DNA from: Aradus depressus
Taxonomy: Eukaryota > Arthropoda > Insecta > Hemiptera > Aradidae
Assembly: GCA_963662175.1 (NCBI GenBank)
Contig: OY759225.1
Location: 12,455,601-12,519,600 of the forward strand
Direction of reading: 5' to 3'
DNA length: 64,000 nt
The position numbers and the translations under genes are program-made. Below are positions 10,991 to 24,000 of the stretch, in pieces (positions within the stretch are counted from its first letter, which is position 1; each line of letters begins with the position of its first letter). The notes below the pieces were generated by a model. That model saw only the letters and a program-made list of their open reading frames with translations. It had not been told where the DNA came from and did not search any database.

Positions 10991-11530
10991 GTATTCATTG
11001 AAAACCAGCCATTACCTCAAACCTCTTCTGTAAAATATTTAGGATTAACCCTCGATAGAAGGCTGACTTGGAACCCTCATACTCGGACGACACGACTCAC
11101 ACTAGACCTGCGACTTAGACTATTGTACAGTATTTTGAATAGGCGTTCTAAATTATCTACTCGACAAAAACTGAATTGTTATACCTATTTTCTCGTGACC
11201 TCTCTGGAGCTATGGCTTAAAAATATATGGTACAGTCAAGACTTCGAACATCAAAAGAATACAGGTATTTCAATCCAAGACTCTCCGACTGATCACGCAA
11301 TGCCCACCATACGCTAGCAACAAGACTTTACACCGTGAATTCAACCTCACACCCATAAACATAACCATTAAACATTTATACCGTTTCTACACAAAAATTT
11401 ACTTACACACCAATCCGGAAGTACGCTAAATTCTAAATACAAATTCACCGCTGGGTGTTTTTACCTCTCTCGAGCCTTTCATGTCATATTTATTTTTATG
11501 CATAGTTGTGGCTTAAGATAAATAAATACA
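10991..11530 (+). mobile_element. Non-LTR retrotransposon (family J) fragment
   Basis: Frames encode the post-catalytic part of [22 protein letters not shown] and LLYSILNRRSKLSTRQKLNC. These match the pieces at 13.3-13.8 kb and 23.5-24.1 kb. Stops and frame changes follow, so it is dead. Confidence 0.8.
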
Positions 11531-11666
11531 AAAATATATATAGGTATATATATTGTTAATAAAGTCAATTCATTCGATAACTATTCTATGACATATAATC
11601 ATTTTTGACTAGACGTAAAAATATATTTGTTTTTGACAATTATTTTGGGATTTTAAAATTAATACA

Positions 11667-11855
11667 TGTGGTATGCGTGCTTGTCTACTGAGCTCAAGAT
11701 CGCGGTTTCGAAACCCGGCCGAGGCCCTTAGTTTTTTTTAACTGGGAGGTATAAGAAAATTGTGCTCATGTCCACCAAAGCGACGAAAGAGCGCTCTGGT
11801 TGTAGGCAATATGACTTCGTAGTTAAAGTTCGGGCATTGGTCACAATAACCAAAA
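11667..11855 (+). repeat. SINE-A copy with a large internal deletion
   Basis: The tRNA head is intact from GTGGTATGCGTGC through GGTTTCGAAACCCGGCC. After AACTGGGAGG it jumps to the 3' body (CTCATGTCCACCAAAGCGAC) and ends at CGGGCATTGGTCACAATAAC. Confidence 0.8.
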
Positions 11856-12659
11856 AATTGGGACTAACTATAAATTGTATTTTCCCTATTTTTTCTCTAA
11901 GATTACTTTTTTCCATCCAAAAACTAATGCAAGTAAAAAAAAACAAAAAAAAAACTGGTGATCCATAGATTTATTTATGCCCATCACGGAATTTCAAATT
12001 AAAGAAGAAAATAATAAATTCTTAAAAAATAATTTAATAATAAATACTTGGCATTTAATAAAAATAATAAATACTTAAAAAATAATAATAATAAATACTT
12101 AAATACTTACTTAAACCTCATGTACATGCATCGCATTGTTGGGTTTGATAAAAGAACTCATTTATAACAATTTTTGTTTAATTTCATGAGTATACATTAA
12201 TTATAATGAGCAATATATTATAAATATGATAATTATTATTTTATAGAGTAATATGTTATAGTATAATATTATATATTTGTGTTTTTTTAAGAATAATACA
12301 CAGTTCATAATAGTTTTTCATAACAATTATATAGCTCTATTAATTTTCATATTTTATTGTTAATGTGTGATATCATGTATGTCAAATCCAGGTAACAATT
12401 ATCGAATATTATGCATAATTACATATATTATAATAGTATATATAACGATGGCCCCAAGAGGAATATAGTAAATCGAATTTTTGTGAAAAAAATTACGTAA
12501 ATGGTAGCACTGCCATCTATACATGGGGGGAAGAAGTGGGCATGTTACAGTTCAAGAGCAGAAAGTGTGGACTATTTGGTATTTCACAATGTTAGGTGTT
12601 AATCCATAATAATCCATAGTAATTCAGAAGTGCTCAAAACTAGAAGTTTGGATCCCACA
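11856..12659. other. No gene recognised
   Basis: The stretch is very AT-rich, with short AATAATAAATACTT repeats around 12010-12110. Confidence 0.4.
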
Positions 12660-13010
12660 GCTAAAAAAAGTATGGGAGAAATTATGTAATTGTTCAGAAA
12701 CTCGATGCGGAGTTTTCAACGAAATTTAATTTTTTTTCGTCCTCCTGATTACAAAAATTTTTAAATCTGTCTTTGTATATGTGAACACGATAACTCCCTA
12801 TAGAATGAATGTATCGACATGAAATTATATATTTAAATTTAAAACCCCCATAAGAATGACACCTATTAATTTTCCACGAAATTGGTACAAAGGAAGGGGA
12901 AACAAGGATGGGAGCTCGACTCATATACACTAATAACTGCCGCGATGTAATGTATCGATACAAAATGTAGTATGAGGATAGCAAACACATACAATAATAA
13001 ATAAATAGAA
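12660..13010 (+). repeat. Dispersed repeat family R2, copy
   Basis: It carries the R2 landmarks GGGAGAAATTATGTAAT, CAGAAACTCGATG, GTTTTCAACGAAATTT and GAACACGATAACTCCC. The same blocks are seen near 16060, 26660, 40395 and, reversed, near 28100 and 30210. No ORF or terminal repeat is defined. Confidence 0.6.
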
Positions 13011-13019
13011 TATTTACAA

Positions 13020-13860
13020 AAGAAACCATAAAATAAAAGAAGTAAAAAAAATTAAAATAAATAAATAAATTAAAATAAGAAAATTAAAATATATAAGAAA
13101 CTGGACGAGGACAGCACCAGTAGGGCTCCCACACACTGCCATATACCACTCTCCAACTAGTGGAGAGGGGAGGAGGCGGCGGGAGACCAGCGCTGTTCTC
13201 CCACCACACTGCCCAACCATCCACTGTCCAGCAGTGGAGGAAGACCAGGAGGCGGGGAGTTGAATTAAAATTAAAAAATATATAAAATACAAATTAAAGT
13301 AGATCGCGAGGCCAACGCCGCCTCAGCCTTCTTGGAGGATTGTGTGGATGGGATTGTGATGGGGATTTGGGCAGATGGTTATTGTGGAAGGAGAGGTTAG
13401 TGTGGAACTTGGTTCTAAGGACCTTGGATTGAAGGGATTGGATCCGCTTGATGTTTGATGGCTTGGCTGAGCCCTAGATTTTTTGTTAGGAAGCATGTAT
13501 AGTTGTCCGAATCGTCTGTTCAGTTCTTGGGGTTTCAGTCGAGTATGGGGGTTCCAAGTTAGTCGGCTGTCCAGGTAGAACACAAGATAGCGTACTTGGT
13601 TCGAATTGAGAATTGGTACATTGTTGAACAGGACTGGAGGACATAATTGTCGCCTGAGGGTGAAGGTGATGTGGACACATTTCTCCTCATTGACTTTTAT
13701 TCTCCACAACCTACACCCGCTTTCCATATCATGGAGATGCTTTTGCTGATTTTGGGAGGCAATGATAGGATCAGTATTGGTGGAGAGAATAGCAGTATCT
13801 AGGAGAGTATTATCTAGGAATATCAGCAGAGTACACTTCAATTTTAACCACTCCTAAGTA
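13020..13860 (-). mobile_element. Non-LTR retrotransposon (family J) RT fragment with 3'UTR
   Basis: The minus-strand frame 13841-13323 encodes RT palm/thumb pieces. DNTLLDTAILSTNTDP stands where Y-A-D-D-T-A-I is normal in the active site. Then come [20 protein letters not shown] and NSNQVRYLVFYLDSRLTWNP. The catalytic Asp pair is altered and the C-terminus is deleted, so it is inactive. The GC-richer block at 13090-13260 is probably its 3'UTR. Confidence 0.75.
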
Positions 13861-14102
13861 ACGTATAAACGAAAAAAAATACTTAAATTTGATTACATTT
13901 TATGGTATCAATTTGAAATTTAGAGGGAATAATACGGCCTTCAAATTATTCATGTAGCACAAATATGCGATTTAGTAGAAATATTCAAACTTTAAAGTTA
14001 CTCTTCTGTACAACTGGTCATTGTTTAGTAGCTACCGATTCATTCCCAGTGGCCATCGATATATAATATAATTGATACTGAAATATGAGTAAAATAGGAA
14101 AT

Positions 14103-14321
14103 TTACATCTCGTTGTGCCTCTGAATGTGATCGGTAGGGAGCTGAAACATGCCCTTTCTGAAGGGTATCTCAGAGAGACGTTGATCGATGGGCACCCTCT
14201 GGTCGTAGAGGGAGGGTGCCTGGAAGATGATCCCACAGGTACCAGCCATACAGGCCAATGTAAACACCCACAGGAAGAACCGGTCCAGGACCATTGAAAT
14301 GTACTTCCAGTCCTCCACTAC
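14103..14321 (-). CDS. nAChRbeta1: nAChR beta1 exon 11 (TM4, C-terminus, stop)
   Basis: It encodes [20 protein letters not shown], the rest of TM4 ([20 protein letters not shown]) and an extracellular tail ending RHNEM, then TAA. Acceptor TTTTCAG|GTAGTG. The intron before it is about 10.1 kb. Confidence 0.95.
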   Translation of the reverse strand, partial: VVEDWKYISMVLDRFFLWVFTLACMAGTCGIIFQAPSLYDQRVPIDQRLSEIPFRKGMFQLPTDHIQRHNEM

Positions 14322-17300
14322 CTGAAAATAAACAAAGAAAACTCTAATAATTCAATATCTTCATGGTTTTGTTCTTTTGGAGAAGTTATCTATAATGAAG
14401 GAAAATATTTTTGATGTGTTAACATCTTACCTCTCGGTAGGGGCTATGTCAGACCGTAAGTCTCGTTGATATGCATGTGTAAGTGTGTGTGTATGTACTT
14501 CGTTAGCTTAAATTTGTGACAATAAATAAAATTTGTAAAATAAAGTAATATAGCAGAGTAAATCTAAAAAAATATAATATATATTATTGTATTATATTGT
14601 ATAATACTGGTATTAATATATAATACTAGATAAGCCTGTCATGCGTTGCAATGGCTATTTTTGTAATAAAAAAAAATTAATAAAAAAATTGAAATTAAAA
14701 GTTTTCAAACCACTTTTTAACCGTTCCAGTGATGTGTCAAATATAACCCATAAGTTTGAGCGCAATAGCTTCGACGGTTTCGCATACTATAAGCCTCACA
14801 CAGACGGACTTTCATTTTTATATATGTAAGATTTGTAAATAAAAATTCAATTTTGTTTTTATTTTTACTTTATTGATAGTAAAAAATATTATTTATGTAA
14901 TGACATTATTCTAATGCTTTTGAATACACAATATTTTAAGTTGTTCCATCTGGTGCATATACATGTAAATCTGATGGTTTTCCAACACGTTATTTAGTTT
15001 GATAAGGTTTAGTTCCATGAGAGAATGCCCAAAATGCGGGGGTGGGTACGGGGGTAAGGTAAGGGTAGGGTAGAAATAAGTCTTAAACATTTTCCGTGCT
15101 CTATATAATTTAATATAAAACATTTTATGCCAAGTCGTTCAATGATATTTGTTCCATAAGCATATGCACGAAATGCGGGAGTGGGGTAGGGGTGGGATAA
15201 AACTATGTTCTAAACCTTCTCGGTGACTTAATTGCTGAACATAAGAACAAAACCGAATCGAAGTTTAGGAGTCTATAAAACACAAACATACGAGTACCTA
15301 CAGACATTAGATTATATATATATATATAGACTAATAATAACTGCTGAAAATATCGATCAATAAATAGTATATTTGTTGTCATATTGTTATAAAAAACTAC
15401 ATATTTTTAGACCAATAGGTTATGGCATAAGAGCAAAAACTTCATGTTGGCGAAGTACATTGCTTTTTTTTTTCTTTTTATAAATAAAATTGGATAAAAA
15501 GAGCTTAAAAAAAAAGTAATCTCCTTAAACATGGAAAACTTAATAATTTTCTTCATTATATGGAAAATGGTTAAAGTAGACTTATATTATCAAAAGAGAT
15601 CCTGAATTGAAGAAACATTGTGTAAGTAATTTGAAAGGGAGACTCTCAAAGAATGTCATGAAACTCAGACAGAGCTACTTAAGAGAGGGGGAGAAGAGAT
15701 AGAACACTGTTAAAAAGAGCTCACTTGATTCCCTCTTTCAAATGGGCTCAATTAAATTTGAAACTATAACAATGTGAAAGTTAGGTTATACTTAGCCTAC
15801 TGAGCACAAAAAAGATCGCGGGTTTCAAACTGGGAGAAGAAAAAACCTTGAGCACGCCGACCTTCGGATGGAACCGAGCCAGAGCAATGTCAGTCGATAA
15901 AGACCCTTAGCCTAGGTGAATAAATCGAGGTAGGCAAAGTTGATGACTCCCATAGTAGAGTCGGGCTCGGGTCCACCAGAGTGATGAAGGAGCGCTCTGT
16001 AGTAGGCGATATGACTTCGTAGTTAAAGCCCGGGCATGAGTTCCCCAACTATACTAAGTATAGAGGAAGTTATGTAATCAGTCAGAAATTCTATGTTGGG
16101 TTTTCAACGAAATTTCATGTTTTTCGATCCCCGAAAAAATTAAAGAAAAAAAACCGTCGGTGACTTATCGACAATGTATTTCCACAGCATGAATTAATCA
16201 ACTAACCAATCGGCCATTTGGGCTAAAAATCAATAGCTTACTTACGAGGTGTGTTCAAAATGTAACGGGAATTTTGTTATTTTGCGAGTTGTATTAGTCC
16301 GATTCACGCGATTTTTTGTGATGGTAAACATGTCTGAAAAGTATCTGTACATTGTTAGCCAAACCGGATGTTCAGTCTACTGTCAGCTTTCAAAGAGGTT
16401 ACATGTGTTTTGGTACGATCGGCGAATTTACAAAATGGATCAAAGAATTTGCATTAAATTTTGCTATAAAAATGGAATAAAGTGCAGCAAGGTTTTAGAA
16501 ATGTTAAAAATTGCTTTTGGTGAGTCTGCTATGAGTAAAACTAGGGTTCGCCAAGACCGGAAAATGCTTGACAAGTGCGGCCGAATGTGAAGGTCATGGT
16601 CGCTGTGTTTTTTCGATTTTAAAGGCATAGTGCACCATGAGTTCTTGCCACAAGATCAAACGATCAATAAGGAGTACTACCTACAACTACAACGCCGTTT
16701 GCATGAAGCAATCCGAAAAAAAAAAACGCCCAGATTTGTGACGAAACAATTCATGGCTTTTACACCACAATAATGCACCTGCTCACACTTCATTGCTTCT
16801 TCGTGAATTTTTGGACAAAAACAACACTGTAATGATGCCCCAGCCTTCATATTCGCCAGACATGGCTCCGTGTGACTTTTTTCTCTTCCCAACAATAAAA
16901 AGAATCTTAAAGGGCCGTCGTTTCACAAAATTTCGTTGGTTCAAGATTTGAATGTTATACCTTATTCACAAGATTTGGAAGGATGAAGGACAAGAGGGCT
17001 AATATTTTGGCTGGTTTGACGAAGCGCATGAATTAATAATCAAGACTGAAATATTATTATAATAGTAACAGGTTGAGTAACAGTCTGAGTCTGTAAACAA
17101 ATGACGTCATTGAAGTCTGTGCGCAAGACGGCAAGAGGTCATTCGCGCATCACTAGGACGTCTTTCCCATTTTAACGTGCATATTTCTTTATCTTTAACG
17201 AAACTGACTTATGAGCCTCTGCGCTGGGGGGGGGGGGGGGAGGAGGGGGGTAATTCTGCTTTTACCCCCCCCCCCCTCCTTGTATCCGCCACTGCCTCGA

Positions 17301-18029
17301 AGTTAAAAGCCCGGGCATGAGTCACAATAACTAACATAAACACAAACGGACAGAAAAACACGCAACTGCACTTTGCTGAATTTAAATCGGCACAATGGAA
17401 AAGTTGGCTATTATGTTTTTCTTTAGTCATATTAATGAATCTAATTTTTTGGTTGTTTGTAACCTCTTCAATATAAAACTTTTTCGTTAGATTACGAAGA
17501 TTTGGACATATAAATTATTATGAAAATATATATAATTTTATACATAAATAAAATTAATTTCCACAAATAGAATAAACACTTATTAAGTCATGTGAGGCTG
17601 TGTGTAGTTGCGTTGAGGTGATAGTAAAGCACAATATACTTTTCGTTAATAGTACTATCCACTATTTTAATTAATTCAAATTAATTTAAGCAGAACTCAG
17701 TTCGATTATCAGGAATAACTGTATAATAAGAAAGTAGTAATACCATAATGTGAAAGAAAGCCACATGTATTTATGTAATTCTAATCACGACTTTATGTAT
17801 GCCGTACGCTACTTATTTTTCTCCTTATTTGGATGATTTCACAAGGTTTCACCTTTCGTTTTTTAAAGATAAACCTAATTTTTGTAAATAAATTAATTAG
17901 GGAACAACGAAACGCGTTTAAAAAAATAAAGTTTCCACTTAATAACATAACGTAGAAGTCATTATTTATTTTTCTGTTTGTGAATTTTTTTTATATTACT
18001 GTGTATATTATATTATTATATATTTTCTT

Positions 18030-18071
<42 letters not shown>

Positions 18072-21000
18072 AGGAAAATATATAATAATATAATATACAC
18101 AGTAATATAAAAAAAATTCACAAACAGAAAAATAAATAATGACTTCTACGTTATGTTATTAAGTGGAAACTTTATTTTTTTTAACGCGTTTCGTTGTATA
18201 CATACATGCTAAAACTATCCTAATATGCCAATAAAATATAAATTAAATTTATATTTTATTGGCATATTAGGATAGTTTTAGCATGTATTTCGCAAACCGG
18301 GCGACTATCAAATATCGAACATCGAATATCTTATCGATTACTTCTTCGCATGGCTGGGAGAAGTAAATATATTCGTTATATGAAAAACAGTTTTTTTTTG
18401 AAGAGACGAGAAACAAGGAGAGGTTCACATGACTCCAGTCAATATCGAATAGCCACACACTCTCGTCCCACCTCCAGATAGCTCCCTCGATATTTGTCTT
18501 GGTTCCGATTCTGGTCCCCAAAGTGCCTCTTTGGGTTGAAGGGGGGGGGGGGCGCATAGTTTTTGACATTTACTGTACACAACGACACTCTTGAGGCCTC
18601 TAGAATCTCTAGCCTGGGACTCATATTATCAATCTTTTTTCTCCCCCTCCATAACGCCTCACATATCCTCCAAGGAAATATTACAAATAGAAATAGAACA
18701 TAAATACAATATAATGGGCGTAGCCAGAAGGGACCTCTTCATATTAGGATTCCTAGGTGTACAAAGTAAAAATATATTTTTCTACCCTAATTACAAAAGA
18801 AAAAAGGTAAAAAGGTGGTCGGTAAATGACCGGAACGAATTTATCAATAAACGTTTAATGTCCGAATTTTTTTTTTTCGTTCTGTGTTGGTATAGTGGAA
18901 ATTCTAATAAATAAAATAAAATGATAGATAAAACACTTTCTTGAAGACAGGTTAGGTTTTATGACTCATGCTCGGGCTTTAACTACGAGGTCATATCGCC
19001 TACTACCAGAGCTCTCTTTCGTCACTCTGGTGGACATGAGCCCGACTCTACTGTGGGAGTCCTAAATTTTGCCTACCCTAAATTTTTAACGGGTCTTTAA
19101 CGAGTACCTGACATCGTACAGGCTCGGGACCATCGCTTAACGTCCCATCCAAAGGACGGCGTACATAAGTTTATTTTACCTCCCAGATAAAATAAACTAA
19201 GGGCCTCGGTCGGGTTTCGAACCCACGTTCTTGAGCTCAGAAGTCAAGCACGCATACCACTGAGCTACCGGCGCCCTCTTTTGAACACTTACATTGTCTA
19301 ATTCCAGAAACATATACTTAAATGTGTACCGGTTTCGGCTTACGTCATCGTCAGCACAATGTTCAACATTAATATCATTATTGCGATGGCGTAAGCAGAA
19401 ACCGGTACACATTTAAGTATATGTTTGTGGAATTAGACAATATAAGTGTTCAAAAAAAGTGTTTTATCTATCATTTTATTTTATAAATAAACGTTTAGCT
19501 CCCCCCTTCAATACCAGTCGGCAGTTTACGCTAATATTCAACAGTTGTCTTACATAGGGCATTGGAACTGAGCCCCCTCCCCAGAACCCTTTCTTCCCTT
19601 CAGCCGATATCCCTGAAATTTGACAGGTTATATCCACATTTGGTTTTAATTTTAAATGTGAAATTTCATGTCGATACATTCATTACATCGGCAGTTATTA
19701 GAGTTTTAGAGTTAAGCCTCTCCCCTTCGATCGATTGGGCGGAGAATCGATAAGGTTTGTCCTTTTGTGGTTTTGGTCACACATATGAAATTTCGTGAGG
19801 ATACATTCATTCTATCGGCAGTTATTACAGTATTTATCTTACTCCTTCCCCCTAATCCCCCATTCCTTTTGGTTGATTTGACTAAAAAAAACAACAGATG
19901 TCGTCGAGAGTGGTGAATTCACGTATAAAATTTCGTCTGAATTGGAATCAGGGGTCCGGAAAACATGAAATTCCGGTAAAAAAACAACATGAAATATGAA
20001 AATAATGTTAGGTTAGGTTTTATGACTCATGCCCGGGCTTTAACATCGAGGTCATATCGCCTACTACCAGAGCGCTCTTTTTCATCACTCTGTTAGACAT
20101 GAGCCCGACTCTACTGTGGGAGTCCTAAATTTTGGCTACCCTAAATTTTTATGCACCTAGGGTAGGGGTCTTTATCGAGTACCTGACATCGTACAGGCTC
20201 GAGACCATCGCTTAACGTCCCGTAGTTAAGGACGGCGTGCTTAAGTTTACTTTACCTCCCAGATAAAATAAACTAAGGGCCTCAGTCGGGTTTCGAACCC
20301 ACGATCTTGAGCTCAGAAGGCAAGCACGCATACCACTGAGCTACCGGAGCCCTAAAAAATAATGTTGAAAAGTATTAATAACGAATATGATTCATGGTGG
20401 CAATAAGTGTTGTGAAGAAAATGTACGTATTTCTGTTTGTATTTGTGTAAAGTTTGCTAAAAAAACGTATGTAAGTAGTTTGTATTGTGTCGGGTACTGT
20501 GTGTATCATAAGATCGTTATGAAGTGTTCTGTTGTTTATGTATGGGGGGCACTGTGTTATCAGTCTGAGGGTTTTTGACTGAAACGCCTCAATTCGTTTG
20601 ATGTTGGATGTTTTTTCTGAACCATATATCTCTGATCAGAATGTCCATAACGGTCTCAATAATTGAGTGTAACAGTTCCTTTTTTGTGTCATATCTAATT
20701 TTGATCGTCTATTTCGAAGTCCGTAGAGTATTTTGAGTCGACGGTTCAGCGTGTTTCGTTTGAGGGTTCCATGTCAGTCTTCCTACTAGTGTCAGTCCTA
20801 GGTATATCGTACAGTATTCGTTTGTAGATAAGAACGATGGGGCATGTTTCCCGTTGAAGAGTGTAAATGTGATGTGCTGTGATTTATCTGTATTACATTT
20901 TATTTTCCATGTGTTGCATCAGTTTTCGATTTATGTGAGATGGTATTGTAGTGTAAATGGAGTGTGAAGTTCAGCAGGCGGTGTCAACGTGTCAGATGTG

Positions 21001-24000
21001 TATAGTGTATATAATAAAGGAGCTAAGACAGAACTCTGCGGTATACTCGTATTATTAACTTCCCCCATACTAGATACAACTAGGAAAAATAAAGAAATGC
21101 AAATTGAGTTTTCTCATGTGACCTGAGAGGGAATTCAATATAAGAAAATGGGATGAAAAGTTCAGATATATTGTAAATGGAAAAATAGTATTCCTCTAAA
21201 TCAGGTTTCTAAGGGCAAAGCAACGTCTCGAGTGACACAAAGCAACGTTATTGAGAATACTTGAAAGCACTGGAAGTTTAGAGTTTTTTTTCTTTGATCA
21301 GAAATCAAATATCCAAGGGTATATAAAAACATAATATTTCTCAGAAAGGTAGGGTAACCACTTGACAATCTTGAGAAAATCCTTCAAAATTCGATTTAAA
21401 AAAGTCGATAAAAATAAATAAATATGAGAAAATTACAATAATTATTTACAACGATAACAAAATAATGATACATACATTACAACGGCAATTATTAGAGTTT
21501 TTGAGTTGAACCTTTTCCCAAATCTCCCCCTCCTCTTTAGCTGATTTGCCGTTGTCCATATGAGGTTTTGGTCACACATATTAAATTTCATGTCGATAGA
21601 TTCATTCTATCGGCAGTTATTAGAGTTATTATGTTAAGCCTCCCTCTAAATTCCATCTTCCCTTTGGTCGATTTGACTGAAAAACAATTGGTATCGATAT
21701 TAGAGGGTTCTGCATTCACTGGGGTTTTCAAGGGAATTATACTATTTTTTTTTAAATATCTTTTTATTATTGGCCATTTTTTTAAAATAAAAAATAAGAA
21801 ATAATATGGCCACAAGAGCCACCTTATACCAGCCACTTTACAATGAAACACAGAAAATCGCCGATGTAAATACATTACATTCATATACTCAGTTATGGGG
21901 CGCCGATAGCTCAGTGGTATGCGTGCTTGCCTTCTGAGCTCAAGATCCAGGTTCGACACCCGGCCGAGGCCCTTAGTTAATTTTATCTGGGAGGTGAAAT
22001 AAACTTAAGCAGGCCGTCCTTCAGATGGGACGCTAAGCGATGGTCCCGAGCCGGTATGATGTCAGATACTCGTTAAAGACCCCTGCCCTAGGTGAATAAA
22101 AATGTAGGGTAAGCAAAATTTAGGACTCCCACAGTAGAGTCGGGCTCATGTCCAACAGAGTGATGAAAGAGAGCTCTGGTAGTAGGCGTTGTGACCTCGT
22201 AGTCAAAGCCCGGGCATGAGTCATAATAAATACCTAACCCAGTAATGTAAGTATAAAATATATTTGTTAACGGGGAAGGGAGAAAGAGAATTATACGTAA
22301 ATGGACTGGTTAATATAAGGAAGTTCTGTTAAATCATAGTTCGACTCCATTTTTCTCGAGATCTCAATTTTGACTACCCAGGCAGTTAACATCCCCTCCG
22401 AAGTAAGACGTGCTCAATGTTTTTTTAACTGTTAAATAAAGAAACCTGTAATATCCTATTATATGTAAAATAATACCTCCAAGTATATAAAATCTCTTTG
22501 TTTCCTTAAACTGCCAGGCCGTGAAATTGTATGGAGATTGGTACACATAAATACTCTAGACTATAGGGCGTGAATGGGTGTGTCGGTTATATAAAAAAAT
22601 ATATAAAGATAGCCATTTTATAGACTCAATAAACAGTTCTGGATGTTTATAGCCTATAACAGAGCAATGTTTCGTATGAGGGATTTAAAATTACTTATTT
22701 TGAACTAAAGGAATGTGTTTTGTTTCCGAAATAATGTCAACTAAGGCCAGCATACAGTACAACAACCCATAAAAATGTCAGACTTTCAGTTTTCGAAACT
22801 GATCAAATTTTATTTAAGAATCCAATTGCGACAAAAGAAAGAATCAAAAATACAATAAGAATCAACTCTATTCGTATCAATATTTTGTTTATTTTTTCGC
22901 CAGGGATGTCATAAAACTTTAAGATGATGTTATGCCTCCAGAAAATATCAGTAGCCATCTTGGATCCTCTGTCAACTATAAAACTTTGCACTTCTCAGCT
23001 CTATTGATTTCCTATTACACTAAATTATAATAATTTACATAAAATATTAAATTGGGGTTCCGCACGCTCACAACGCAGTTGTAAAAACATAACTATCTGT
23101 AAAAAGTAGACGAAAGTCTATTAAAATTTATAGTTCAGTCCGCAAGTATGGAAAAAGGGGCGTACCTTACATAAGGTGAGGTACAACATTTTTTTTATAT
23201 GTATACGTTGGTACCAAGATGGAAAAAACCGAATTTGCTAACAAGATCGACCACGGGACAACTTTTGGCAGCCGAACAACCACGAAATTTTACGACTTTT
23301 TCAATTTTTTTTTCAAAAATATCTCAGAAACGGTCTTTAATTTATTTTATTTTTATAAATGAGTAATATATTTTATTTATCATTTTCAATTAAAAAAAAA
23401 AACTAACGATATTTAAAAAAAAAGTTTTTAAACGATGCTATGCCAAATTAAATTAAAATAAACCGCCATCTTAGCTGCTGCTGAACTTTACGTACACGCC
23501 TCATTTACCTACAACACCATCTCATACAAATCGAAAACTGGTGCAACACATGGAAAATAAAACTTAATACAGAAAAATCACAGCACATCACATTTACACT
23601 TCGACGAGAAACATGCCCCCCCGTTTTTATCTACAAGCCCCTCCCTCAAACTAATACTGTACGATACCTAGGACTGACAAAAGATCGAAGACTGACATGG
23701 AACCCTCACACACGTCTCACAAGAAACACGCTGAACCGTCGACTCAAAAAACTCTACGGACTTCTAAATAGACGATCAAAATTAGACATGACACAAAAAC
23801 GGAACTGTCATACTTACTTACTTAGACCATTATGAACATACGGATCACAGATACACGGTTCAGCAAAGACATCCAACATCAAACGAATTCAGGCGTTTCA
23901 GTCAAAAACCCTCAGACTGATAACACAGTGCCCCCCATACATAAACAACCTAACACTTCATAACGATCTTATGATATACACAGTACCCAACACAATACAA

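Larger units (their letters stand above)
17370..18310 (-). repeat. Dispersed repeat R3, inverted and rearranged copy
   Basis: Read on the minus strand it follows 5082-5830, but two inverted duplications have been added. One gives the palindrome at 17905-18196 and the other that at 18202-18288. The outer end CGGTTTGCGAAATACATG matches the start of the other copy. Confidence 0.75.

Noticed and set aside
17226..17285. Small hAT-type element between G and C runs
   Set aside because: The right side (ATCCGCCACTG) resembles a hAT end, but no matching left terminus or 8-bp duplication could be found.
19197..19280. Functional tRNA gene (A and B box in the SINE-A heads)
   Set aside because: The same head occurs in about 20 copies, always followed by the SINE body. 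The cloverleaf is imperfect and several copies have TSDs, so these are SINE promoters.
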